Part shown: in pieces, positions 37,576 through 45,530 of the stretch
How positions within the stretch are numbered: the first letter of the stretch is position 1
Layout: every line of letters starts with the position of its first letter
NCBI RefSeq assembly: GCF_016316925.1
Contig: NZ_JAEEGB010000004.1
Span: 159,119 to 223,118 of the forward strand
Source: Clostridium aciditolerans
Lineage (GTDB): Bacteria > Bacillota > Clostridia > Clostridiales > Clostridiaceae
Reading direction: 5' to 3'
DNA: 64,000 nt
Position numbers and translations under genes: made by a program
The notes under the pieces: model-generated
Seen by the model: the letters and a program-made list of their open reading frames with translations, nothing else
Databases searched by the model: none
Told to the model about the DNA's origin: nothing

Positions 37576-37911
37576 CCATATAACTTCTATTTCGTTTTTA
37601 GTTAATTTCACTACTTGATTTGAATGCATTTCCTTTCTGTTAAATATAATTTTTAGCAAGTCACATTGTTTTTGCATCATATCATAATATTCCATCCATG
37701 ACTCTGTACTCTTTTCTAAATCCATTATCTGTCTTTCAAGTAGAAACCCACCATTATAAACAAAATCATCATATTTGTCTCTTGAAATAGTCTGTTCTTC
37801 ATTACCCCAAAATGCTGTAGTAATTAAAGGGTTAATCCTTCTATCAATTTTTTCGCTTATCCTTTCACTATTATCATTACGAAAGGCTACTATGAAATAA
37901 TTTGTTGTGCT
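37573..37911 (-). pseudogene. open frame lacking a start codon, probably the tail of an immunity gene
   Basis: 112 codons are open and protein-like (NYFIVAFRNDNSERISEKID, later WMEYYDMMQKQCDLLKIIF) ending TAG at 37573, but the frame starts right after two TGA codons and has no ATG, GTG or TTG before its second half. It overlaps the end of the 37890-38114 gene by 22 nt in another frame. Either a gene that has lost its start by frameshift, or one using a rare start (ATT/ATA). First item of the RHS-associated immunity array. Confidence 0.5.
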
Positions 37912-38114
37912 TCATCAACACTAAACCATAATACAGAATCACCGTTATATCTCTGTGAAACTGCTAACCCAATTTTAACATTACCAAAGCATTTGACTAT
38001 AACTACTTCATCATTTTCCTCTTCAAATTCAGTATCAACTATATTAATCGTTGCAATATTCTTAAAGCAACATAAAACGGGGGGAACACCGTACTTTTGT
38101 GAAGGTAGTTCCAT
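37890..38114 (-). CDS. small protein of the immunity array (unknown family)
   Basis: 74 aa: MELPSQKYGVPPVLCCFKNI, then acidic EFEEENDEVVIVK and WFSVDEAQQII. Acidic, soluble, no recognised family. No strong ribosome site before the ATG, so the gene may be a fragment. Position at the downstream end of a run of toxin-immunity genes suggests an immunity role, which is inference only. Confidence 0.45.
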   Translation of the reverse strand: MELPSQKYGVPPVLCCFKNIATINIVDTEFEEENDEVVIVKCFGNVKIGLAVSQRYNGDSVLWFSVDEAQQIIS

Positions 38115-38209
38115 CCGAACATGCTTATTTCCTAATTTTTATTTTTATACATTAATCATAAGAATTACATGCCTATCTAACATTATATTTAGGCTTTTTT
38201 AATCGTATT

Positions 38210-38680
38210 TTACTTTTCTTCTTTATAGATAATTTCATCAAAATAATTTTCCCATTTTCTATTTCCGTATTTAGCCTGAACTGCATGTTCTAGTAGTGCT
38301 GGCGATACTGATTTATGATATTTCAATTCTCTAATCTCTTTATCAGTTGCTGATCTTAAATAGTTTCCTTTATGATCAGTGACCATATATCCATTTAAAG
38401 TCTCCACCTTATATATAGGAAAAATAATATTTTGTGGAACATCAACATTGCCTATTACCTTCCATCTACCTTCTTCAATAAAATTATCAACTGTAAATGT
38501 TAAAAAAGCAATAGGATTACATATAACTTGTTCAGGTATAAGTATATCTTCGCTAGTAATATCGTAAATCACATAGCATTTATCTATTCCATCTGATACA
38601 ACTTGCCCATAACAATTTTTTTCATTATCAACAGGTATTATGAAGACATCTTCTACTTTTACTCTTTTTCTTTTAGCCAT
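38210..38680 (-). CDS. Imm26-like immunity protein
   Basis: 156 aa: KRVKVEDVFIIPVDNEKNCY near the N terminus, then GQVVSDGIDKCYVIYDI, a pattern characteristic of the Imm26 family of polymorphic-toxin immunity proteins (beta-rich, cytoplasmic). It has no toxin tip directly upstream, so it is an orphan immunity gene. ATG 38680 follows GTGAGGGG. Confidence 0.75.
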   Translation of the reverse strand: MAKRKRVKVEDVFIIPVDNEKNCYGQVVSDGIDKCYVIYDITSEDILIPEQVICNPIAFLTFTVDNFIEEGRWKVIGNVDVPQNIIFPIYKVETLNGYMVTDHKGNYLRSATDKEIRELKYHKSVSPALLEHAVQAKYGNRKWENYFDEIIYKEEK

Positions 38681-38765
38681 AATATTAGCCCCTCACCTTA
38701 TAGACCTATCTCTAAAACTCTCATTAATTAACCATTCACTTAATTCTTCTACATATCATCCTATT

Positions 38766-39086
38766 TTAGAATATTATAAAGTAATCATCATCAATTTGTC
38801 CATCCAAGCTAAATAATAAATCATATGTGCCTACATGTTTATTTTTGTAAAAATTTGGTATTGTTACTGCTATATGATTATAATCACAATCAGGCCAATT
38901 CCCAAGCTTTAAAGAAATGGTTTGTATTTCTGATATTAATTCGTTACTATTAAATTTTCCAAATACTTTAGAAAACTCTTCTTCTGATTCATTTCTGTAT
39001 ATCTCAAAGGTTTTCCAAAAACTCGAAACTGCTCTTTTCTCAATATTGCTATCATATATCCATTCCTTCATTTTTTTAATATCCAA
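38766..39086 (-). CDS. orphan immunity-like protein
   Basis: About 106 aa. I place the start at TTG 39086 because AAGGGTGG lies 6 nt upstream; an ATG at 39104 lacks a site. Sequence: DIKKMKEWIYDSNIEKRAVS, LISEIQTISLKLGNWPDCDY, ending GTYDLLFSLDGQIDDDYFII. Length, acidity and location between two immunity genes point to immunity function; family not recognised. Confidence 0.6.
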   Translation of the reverse strand: MDIKKMKEWIYDSNIEKRAVSSFWKTFEIYRNESEEEFSKVFGKFNSNELISEIQTISLKLGNWPDCDYNHIAVTIPNFYKNKHVGTYDLLFSLDGQIDDDYFIIF

Positions 39087-39218
39087 ATTTATTCCACCCT
39101 TCATGATGCTTTTGAATAATTAATTTAATGAAAGGTTAGTATATTATGTTTGAACTTTTCTATCTATAAATTATGTCAAAATAATTAACTAGCACAAGAG
39201 ATTAATTTAAAATTAAAA

Positions 39219-39533
39219 CTATTTTCCCATTTTATCTTCTGGTTTCCTAAACAACACCCATTGTTTAAATACTGTTAATATCTCTTCTAGTTTCCTAGCA
39301 TCTCCTCTCCCCTTAAAAACTCCGTTATCAACAACACATTGTATCCAATTTGACTCGTTTATATATATATTTAGTTCATCAAACTTTTTAAATTCTAAAT
39401 CAGTGTCAACTAGATCTATATCAACCAACCATCCTGGGTTATCAAGTGTTGAAATTGTAACGCCATAACAATGTTCCCAATCCTCATCACAATTTTCTAT
39501 ATACCAATCCTGTATCCATTTAATTATATTCAT
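39219..39533 (-). CDS. Imm53-family immunity protein
   Basis: About 104 aa. IIKWIQDWYIENCDEDWEHC, YGVTISTLDNPGWLVDIDL is the hallmark of Imm53. It follows the toxin tip at 39580-39936 by 46 nt, so it is probably the antidote to that Ntox24-type toxin. ATG 39533 is 10 nt after GGAG; the GTG at 39542 is too close to it. Confidence 0.85.
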   Translation of the reverse strand: MNIIKWIQDWYIENCDEDWEHCYGVTISTLDNPGWLVDIDLVDTDLEFKKFDELNIYINESNWIQCVVDNGVFKGRGDARKLEEILTVFKQWVLFRKPEDKMGK

Positions 39534-39579
39534 AATGATCACGCTCCATTTTTAATTTTTCAAAGCAATTTTTTAACTT

Positions 39580-39936
39580 TTAAGGTTTATTAGGTCTTTC
39601 CCATGATAACGGTTCTCTTACATCACCTGGCACTGTTTTGTCATGTACATGTGGTAGAAGATCTTCTTGTGTCACTGGATTTCTATGAGGCTTTTCTGCT
39701 CCATCATAACTTATCCTTAAATCAAATCCTTTCGGATTAAAAGGATTTGGTTTATATGTCTCATAATTTGTGATCTCTCCAGTATTAGGATCTCTCTTAA
39801 ACGTACTATGATCACCTTTTGCATTTGGATCAGGCTTAAGTTTATTTTTAACCCTTCCATTACTAGAAGGCTTCGTATTATTATTTGGATTTTTGGGCTG
39901 AGTATTCTGATGATTATTAGTTGTATTACTATTACT
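39580..39936 (-). pseudogene. toxin tip with bacterial toxin 24-like domain, 5' part lost
   Basis: About 118 codons: an Asn/Ser/Pro-rich linker then KLKPDPNAKGDHSTFKRDPN, TGEITNYETYKPNPFNPKGF, and DLLPHVHDKTVPGDVREPLS, ending TAA. The DHSTFKRD...TGxITNYETY...PHVHD layout matches the bacterial toxin 24 (Ntox24) domain of polymorphic toxins. The frame is closed by TAA at about 39939, where a group II intron relic begins, so the RHS core that should precede it is missing. The Imm53 gene follows. Confidence 0.75.
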
Positions 39937-39939
39937 TTA

Positions 39940-40381
39940 TGAGTAAGTTATATGATTTCTCTTGTACAAATCATATGCCATGTACCTTTTGTTCAGTCCT
40001 TCTCAAAGCATTCATGACTGCTTTGATACTATGACCTCTGCTGACTGACTTCTCATGATAAATCTTATTTCAACCGTACGGTTCGAATTCATTACCGTAC
40101 GTCCATGAGACCTCACCATGTAAGAACGACAACCTTCATCTCATATATCTACCACATTTACTCCATAGAAATTCGTATAGTGTTGGACTTGGTTTTGCTA
40201 GGCAAACTCGTCCTTTCTATGTAAGCCTTATATGTGGCTCGTGTTCCTCAGACCGAGACTTTACTTAGGACTTCCTTCAGATTCCTCCTCACGGAGGACA
40301 CCCTTGCCTTCAGCTAGTGGTTCTCACTATCAAGCCCACAACGGACTTTCACCATCAAGTTATCACCCATGCTAGGCGCAC
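39940..40381 (-). mobile_element. group II intron relic, 5' half
   Basis: Minus strand begins GTGCGCCTAGCATGGGTG (40381), a group II intron 5' end, and continues through domain I-like pieces (TGATGGTGAAAGTCC, GAAGGCAAGGGTGTCC, CGAGCCACATATAAGG). A reverse-transcriptase start follows near 40055 (ATGAGAAGTCAGTC; in another frame MNALRRTEQKVHG), but after about 100 nt the sequence ends at 39940. The rest of the protein, domain V and domain VI are missing. It lies between the toxin-24 tip and the next immunity gene. Confidence 0.75.
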
Positions 40382-40383
40382 CT

Positions 40384-40421
40384 AAAGGGTAGTAACAACT
40401 TTTACCTATTACTACCCTTTT
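40384..40421. terminator. terminator-like hairpin at the group II intron insertion point
   Basis: Stem AAAGGGTAGTAA / TTACTACCCTTT ends 2 nt before the intron 5' end at 40381. Introns of class C insert beside such hairpins, so this may be the target; it could also be the terminator for the 40568-40957 gene. Confidence 0.6.
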
Positions 40422-40567
40422 AACATTGATTTAAGTTTTATTCATTCGCTCACTACAGAATTATTATTATTATGCATTAGATTATTCTTCATCTATTGTC
40501 GATTTTCCCAGCTTAGTTCACATATCATTTTTATGCAGTAATATATTTATTAATTTTGCATTCAAAT

Positions 40568-40957
40568 TTATAGATTAGTATCATGTACATTTATTGTTCT
40601 ACAATTTAATTCTACACATTCACCAGAAACGTTATGCTGAAGTCCTTCTAATTCTATAAGGATTACACTTTCATTCATATCAATAGATGCAAAATTATCC
40701 TCATAATTAAAATCTAATTTAGCTACTATTGTAATATACTTACCACTTTGCCTAATTAAGCTCTTGTTTTTAGTTGTTGAAACTATATTTTTACCCCAAG
40801 TAAAATTCTCATCTATATCTAGCTCTACATCATATTCTCTATTTTTCTCTGGCTTATTGCCATCCCATTCAGCTACAATATTTTCATTATCAAGTTCTAC
40901 TATGACTTTGTAACTCTTAGAACCCTTCTCAAGTATATTTACTATTTTAACTATCAT
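40568..40957 (-). CDS. immunity-like protein of RHS cassette B
   Basis: 129 aa: MIVKIVNILEKGSKSYKVIV, ENIVAEWDGNKPEKNREYDV, KYITIVAKLDFNYEDNFASI. Beta-rich, acidic, soluble. It starts 20 nt after the stop of the toxin tip 40978-41906 and is intact although that tip is frameshifted. Family not recognised; role as cognate immunity protein is inferred from position. Confidence 0.7.
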   Translation of the reverse strand: MIVKIVNILEKGSKSYKVIVELDNENIVAEWDGNKPEKNREYDVELDIDENFTWGKNIVSTTKNKSLIRQSGKYITIVAKLDFNYEDNFASIDMNESVILIELEGLQHNVSGECVELNCRTINVHDTNL

Positions 40958-40977
40958 TAATTATTCACCATTTCTTA

Positions 40978-41906
40978 TTATTTATAAGGCACTCTAACCA
41001 CTGTATTATCAACATTCATAACATTCTTTATAGGATCAAACGTCCATATTTCCTCATGATAATGAAATTTACTCGGATTTGAATTCATTTCATGTGAACT
41101 GAATCTTATGCTTCGAGTTCCATCTGCTGAAAATATTCTATCTAGATCTTTTAATCCTGTTCTTTGATGAATATTAGTCCGCCCACCTGGTCCTAAAAAC
41201 TCGTCCCACTTGCCTACTGCATCTTTTACTTTTACAGGTTTATTAGCATAAACTTCATTGTGATAACCTCTCCCTGGAATGTTTTTAGCTTCAGCTCTCC
41301 CTTAGCTGATACTTTCTGAGGTTTAACAAATTTATAAGAAACAATTACCGTAGCTATTAAACCAGCAGCCTTAGTTGATGTAGATGGTGTTATAAACTGA
41401 GTCACTTTTTTAACAGCTTCTGCAACTTTGCTGGCTATCATTTTTGTTGATTCCCAAATTTTCCCCCAGAAAGATGAACAACCACTTGGATCATCTAAGT
41501 TAACAGGATTATTAGTACAATATGCAAATACATTATGAGATAGTAACTCCCCTACTTTTCCACCTAGAGAATCAGCATTTATAAACCTGCCTAACTCAGG
41601 ATTATAATATCTTGCATTCAAATAATACAACCCAGTTTCAGTATCATACCTATATCCTCTATATTTATAAGGATTCTTAACTCCAACAGTATCCTTTAAG
41701 CTTCCATCTATAGATATAAGTTTTCCCCAGGTATCATAAGTATAACTTACTACATCATTTCCATTTGTGTCAAATAGGCCTATTATATCTCCTTGTGCAT
41801 TTCTTATGTAGTAATACTCGATCCCGTTTAAATGATACTTTGTAACAACTCTATTTACATTTTTCTCTGTTCTTACTCCCTTATCTGTTAAGTAAGTCTT
41901 AGGAAT
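40978..41906 (-). pseudogene. RHS core tip plus toxin domain, frameshifted (cassette B)
   Basis: RHS end (GLYYLNARYYNPELGRFINA, DSLGGKVGELLSHNVFAYCT, NNPVNLDDPSG) is open from about 41906, then a hydrophobic stretch (AAGLIATVIVSYKFV). Near 41290, after KVSAKG, the frame slips: the conserved toxin continues one frame over as RAEAKNIPGRGYHNEVYANK, KWDEFLGPGGRTNIHQRTGL, DRIFSADGTRSIRFSSHEMN, KFHYHEEIWTFDP and ends TAA at 40978. A single-base deletion explains it. In the RHS core about 33 codons are also missing between two LNG codon runs. Toxin family not recognised; His-rich, perhaps a nuclease. Confidence 0.75.
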
Positions 41907-41915
41907 CTATGTTGT

Positions 41916-42019
41916 AATGGGGCTGCCGCACTAAGGAATTTTCATACAATATATTGCTTTGTAAATTTAAAATTAGCACAATATATTGTAGTATTTATTC
42001 TTAATGCAACAGCCCCATT
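41916..42019. repeat. ~104-bp palindromic mini-element
   Basis: Ends AATGGGGCTGCCGCACTAAG and CTTAATGCAACAGCCCCATT face each other, with inner arms CAATATATTG / CAATATATTG. The whole folds into one long hairpin. Ends match the hairpins at 11258 and 16839. It lies at the broken 5' end of cassette B, directly after the 63-residue immunity gene, and could also act as its terminator. Confidence 0.7.
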
Positions 42020-42029
42020 TTTGTATGCT

Positions 42030-42221
42030 TTAATCAGTATTTTTTATTTGATTAATACAATCTAACCAATCATGCCAAATGGCAGGATCAGCTGTACTTT
42101 GTTGCTCAATAAGTATCATATCACTAAGCAAACCACCAATTTCATCAGAATTTGTTCTTTCATAATACTTTTCTAGAAAAGAAACCATAGCTTTATACGC
42201 TTCTTCTATACTTAAATCCAT
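42030..42221 (-). CDS. small immunity protein of RHS cassette C
   Basis: 63 aa, acidic: MDLSIEEAYKAMVSFLEKYY, SDEIGGLLSDMILIEQQSTA, ending in a helix (IWHDWLDCINQIK). This compact all-helical form recurs beside polymorphic toxins as an immunity protein. It starts 13 nt after the stop of the toxin tip 42235-42736 with a GGAGG site between them. Confidence 0.75.
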   Translation of the reverse strand: MDLSIEEAYKAMVSFLEKYYERTNSDEIGGLLSDMILIEQQSTADPAIWHDWLDCINQIKNTD

Positions 42222-42234
42222 ATTCGCACCTCCA

Positions 42235-42736
42235 TTATTTAGGTTTTACAGGGCTCGATAAACCAGTGTCATGATGAAATAGTTTAATAGAATCATTTAT
42301 TCCGCCATTTCTAATTTCTTCATTCCTAACTTGTGCCCATATTTGTTTACCTTCCTCGGTTATTCTAGCGTACCATTCACTTCCATACTTATCTTTTCCC
42401 AAAAAATTTGCCATATCATTTGCTGTATCTGTTAGAAGCTTTCTGTTTGCTGATGTATCAACTTTAAAGTGTCCTTCTGCTTGTCTAAAAATATGACCTG
42501 CATTTTTTTTACTTATTTTACTGATGCTTTACCTGTCCCCTTAGCCGATATCTTATAGAGTTTGAGAACTTTATAAGCAACAACTCCCGTGGCTATTGCA
42601 ACAGCAGCCTTAGTTGATGTAGATGGTGTTAGAAACTGAGTCACTTTTTTAACACTTTATTAACTATCTTTTTTACTGCTTCAAAAATCTTACCGCAATT
42701 AGACCATCAACCACTTGGATCATCTAAGTTAACAGG
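42235..42736 (-). pseudogene. degraded RHS tip with toxin domain (cassette C)
   Basis: From the 5' side: RHS end PVNLDDPSG followed at once by a stop, a linker with more stops, a hydrophobic segment (TKAAVAIATGVVAYKV), another frame change in an A-rich run, then a clean toxin end HIFRQAEGHFKVDTSANRKL, LGKDKYGSEWYARITEEGKQ, IWAQVRNEEIRNGG to TAA 42235. The toxin part is well kept, the RHS part is not. A group II intron relic interrupts the RHS codons at 42737 right after AACAGG (minus strand CCTGTT). Confidence 0.75.
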
Positions 42737-43050
42737 CCGGGTAGAGTAATGGCGTAGTTATATTACTTAGTTCTATTTCCATTACCCTCGACTAAGAATC
42801 GTACGTGAAGTTTTCCCTCATACGGCCCAATTGCTGAATTCTTCTAACAGTTTATGTATCCTATTGTCTGGATTTCACTTTCACATATTATAATATCTAA
42901 CCTGCTAATCTTTAAAAAGCCCCCATTTGTCGTATATCATTTCGCTACTCCACTCTTTCCAACCAAAGCCAAATTTCTTTTCTGCCTTTCTTGCAAACCT
43001 TCTCACTTTCTCCTCAACCCATATTTTAATGTGAGTTAACGTTCTTGAAC
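42737..43050 (-). mobile_element. group II intron relic, 3' half (maturase end, domains V and VI)
   Basis: Minus strand, 5' to 3': remains of the intron-encoded protein C terminus (KIWVEEKVRRFARKAEKKFG, FGWKEWSSEMIYDKWGLFKD, then TAG), a domain-V hairpin GGGCCGTATGAGGGAAAA... closing with CACGTACGATTCT, a domain-VI-like stem with bulged A region, and a 3' end at 42737 fused to the RHS codons. The first part of the intron is missing; the junction is at the duplicated spacer 43053-43125. Confidence 0.8.
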
Positions 43051-43052
43051 AG

Positions 43053-43125
43053 TGTTCTATTTTATAATAGTTGACCCCAAAAAAGAAGGAACTGATATAA
43101 CTTTCAGTTCCTCTATATATTCTAC
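43053..43125. repeat. spacer segment duplicated at 37502-37575 (copy 2)
   Basis: See the copy at 37502. Here the hairpin reads AGGAACTGATATAA...TTTCAGTTCCT and lies downstream of the orphan immunity gene 43204-43491, for which it is a possible terminator. Confidence 0.7.
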
Positions 43126-43203
43126 ATTCTATACCTTTTTCTCTATATCACTATATTAATGATAAATTCTAATTTTGTAATCAAATTAAACTGTTTAGTA
43201 TAA

Positions 43204-43491
43204 TTAATTAGTTATATCTGTCATCAGCTTACTATACACATCATTTGCTTTATTCCTTATCTGATTTTCATTTACATAAACATTTGAGATTGCAAGATCA
43301 TCTTCAAAAGGTGAATATCTAGCAGTAAACTCACAAAGTTCTTTAAAAAGAGAATTTTCTACTGTGCTTAAGGTACTATAATCTGTGTCTAGATTATATA
43401 TTACTGTAAACTGTTCACAGAATGAATTTACATCATACTTCTCTTTAATATATTTTTCTAGTAGATACTGAAGTTTTTCTTTTGAGTTCAT
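43204..43491 (-). CDS. colicin D-type immunity-like protein (orphan)
   Basis: 95 aa: SKEKLQYLLEKYIKEKYDVN, SFCEQFTVIYN, LFKELCEFTARYSPFEDDLA, ENQIRNKANDVYSKLM. All-helical, acidic, length and layout of the colicin-immunity domain family (colicin D/E5-type antidotes that mask tRNA-cleaving toxins). No toxin tip upstream. ATG 43491 preceded by AAAGAGAAA only, a weak ribosome site. Confidence 0.7.
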   Translation of the reverse strand: MNSKEKLQYLLEKYIKEKYDVNSFCEQFTVIYNLDTDYSTLSTVENSLFKELCEFTARYSPFEDDLAISNVYVNENQIRNKANDVYSKLMTDITN

Positions 43492-43600
43492 TATTATTTC
43501 TCTTTCTATTTTTTATATTTAAACTAGTGATCCCATAGCTTTTCTGGCATATTCAAAAATTTAACTGTAATTCTATAGTGATAAATATTAGTTATTCCAT

Positions 43601-44026
43601 TTATATACTTTTATCCATATCCCAAATTACTTTACGAGCCAAAATTTTAATTGTATCACCTGAATTAAGTGTTATATTAAAGCTAAAAAACTCATCTGAT
43701 ATACTAGTATAATTTGCAAGCCTACTACACCAGAATTGTTCATCGTCTTTATATTTTTCGAGTTTATTAATTAATTCACTATTATCATCCATGTCACAGT
43801 GTGAAATATAGTTTCCACTTCCCCATAACTCGTAATAGCTAATTTCATTATAAATAACTTCCTCAAAGATCAATTTTGCCTCTAATTGTTGGTTTTTAGA
43901 AACAATTTTTGAAATTGGAATTATAACTTTATAATCATCGTAATTGCATATAACTTGTCTAATCTGCCAATCGTGTATATTCATATAGCTAATATTGGTC
44001 TGTGTTTTTTTATCTATTACTATCAC
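43601..44026 (-). CDS. immunity-like protein of RHS cassette E
   Basis: 141 aa: VIDKKTQTNISYMNIHDWQI, VIIPISKIVSKNQQLEAKLI, WGSGNYISHCDMDDNSELIN, SDEFFSFNITLNSGDTIKIL. Beta-rich acidic protein, family unknown. Starts 12 nt after the stop of the RHS toxin gene 44039-45073 with AAGGAGG between, hence probable cognate antidote. Confidence 0.75.
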   Translation of the reverse strand: MIVIDKKTQTNISYMNIHDWQIRQVICNYDDYKVIIPISKIVSKNQQLEAKLIFEEVIYNEISYYELWGSGNYISHCDMDDNSELINKLEKYKDDEQFWCSRLANYTSISDEFFSFNITLNSGDTIKILARKVIWDMDKSI

Positions 44027-44038
44027 TTCTATGCCTCC

Positions 44039-45073
44039 TTACTTGAATAGATGTATAAAATCATCTGGAATTGGATCGCCAGGCAGTATATGTGTATTCT
44101 CAGTTGTAGGATGAGGGATTCGGTTCTCCCCATCCGGTGTAATATGATAATGCTCGCCATATTGTAAATCTTCATTCCACTCGAATAACGCTTTTTTTGT
44201 GTCGTCTAGCCATTTGATAATTCTTCCGTTAGCTTTAGTATTAAATTCAAGCTTTTTTAATCCAATAGGATTAAAGTCATGTGGGTTTTTAGGAAACGTT
44301 TTACTTACCCCATTAACACCCTTAGAGACTTTATCACTTTGATTTTTCGCCACACTAGCCCCACCTGATATAATCGAAGCTGTGCGTGGATGTTTTATTA
44401 CATAATTTATACCGACCGCTGCAACAAGTGCAACTCCTGCTGTTACAGCTGCTGTTACTAAATGTTGCTTTATTGTATTTACTACACCCGTAACGGCACT
44501 TTTAGCTGATTGCCACATTTCAGTTAAGGTAGGCCAATTACCATTTGAATCTTGCATATTTACAGGATTATTTACACAATATGCAAACATATTATGTGAT
44601 ACTAATTCTCCTACTTTTCCACCTAGAGAATCAGCATTTATAAATCTGCCTAACTCAGGATTATAATATCTTGCATTCAAATAATACAACCCAGTCTCAG
44701 TATCATACCTATATCCTCTATATCTATAAGGATTCTTAACTCCAACAGTATCCTTTAAGCTTCCATCTATAGATATAAGTTTTCCCCAGGTATCATAAGT
44801 ATAACTTACTACATCATTTCCATTTGTGTCAAATAACCCTATTATGTCCCCTTGTGCATCTCTTGTATAGTAATACTCTACCCCATTTAGATTCATACTT
44901 ATAAGCTTGTCGCTACTATCATAAGTGTAGTAAATTTTATCTGTACCGTTATCTTCGTAAGTTACATCATCACCATTTAAATGGTACTTTGTAACTACTC
45001 CATTTACATTTTTTTCTGTTCTTATTCCCTTGTCGTTGTACTTAAAGGATATATTTGTTCCTGTCTTTGACAT
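44039..45073 (-). CDS. 5'-truncated RHS protein with C-terminal toxin (cassette E)
   Basis: Open from ATG 45073 for 344 codons; the same frame is RHS-like and open further upstream to about 45530 without a start codon, so this is a displaced tip, not a full gene. RHS repeats (NDKGIRTEKNVNGVVTKYHL), core end (LNARYYNPELGRFINADSLG, NNPVNMQDSNGNW), a hydrophobic segment (VTAAVTAGVALVAAVGINYV), then a toxin domain of ~110 residues: NPHDFNPIGLKKLEFNTKAN, WNEDLQYGEHYHITPDGENR, HILPGDPIPDDFIHLF. His-rich end suggests a metal-dependent nuclease but I cannot name the family. Confidence 0.8.
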   Translation of the reverse strand: MSKTGTNISFKYNDKGIRTEKNVNGVVTKYHLNGDDVTYEDNGTDKIYYTYDSSDKLISMNLNGVEYYYTRDAQGDIIGLFDTNGNDVVSYTYDTWGKLISIDGSLKDTVGVKNPYRYRGYRYDTETGLYYLNARYYNPELGRFINADSLGGKVGELVSHNMFAYCVNNPVNMQDSNGNWPTLTEMWQSAKSAVTGVVNTIKQHLVTAAVTAGVALVAAVGINYVIKHPRTASIISGGASVAKNQSDKVSKGVNGVSKTFPKNPHDFNPIGLKKLEFNTKANGRIIKWLDDTKKALFEWNEDLQYGEHYHITPDGENRIPHPTTENTHILPGDPIPDDFIHLFK

Positions 45074-45530
45074 AGAAGAAAGTTGCCTTCCTTCTTCCCA
45101 TGTAAATGTCCATCCATCATAGGCAAGTGGGTTTCCTATAGCATCATAGGTTATTGTCCTTCCATTATAGGATGTAAGCTTATCCTTCCAGTTGCTATCT
45201 CCATATTCATAATTATATGTTTTCGTTGGGTTTGCAGGATTAGCATCTGTAGTATAGTTATATTCGGTTTTTGTTAGTATATTTCCACCTGCGTCATAAG
45301 TGTATACTATTGTTTTGTTTAGTACCTGATTATCTTCTCTTGTTACTTCATTAAGCTCATTATAGTAGTATTTTATTTTCTTATTATTGTCAGTTATCGT
45401 ATCTATATTTCCTCTAGAATCGTAAGTATAATTTATGGTTCTTCCTTTATGTAGGAAATTAATAGACTTTACTTTTGTTGTAGTAGAACCTCCGTTGCAA
45501 CCATTGCCATTACTGTTTTATAAGCATATG

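Noticed and set aside
42854-43039. Plus-strand open frame of about 61 codons
   Set aside because: It is antisense to the group II intron maturase remnant, which has clear family sequence on the minus strand.
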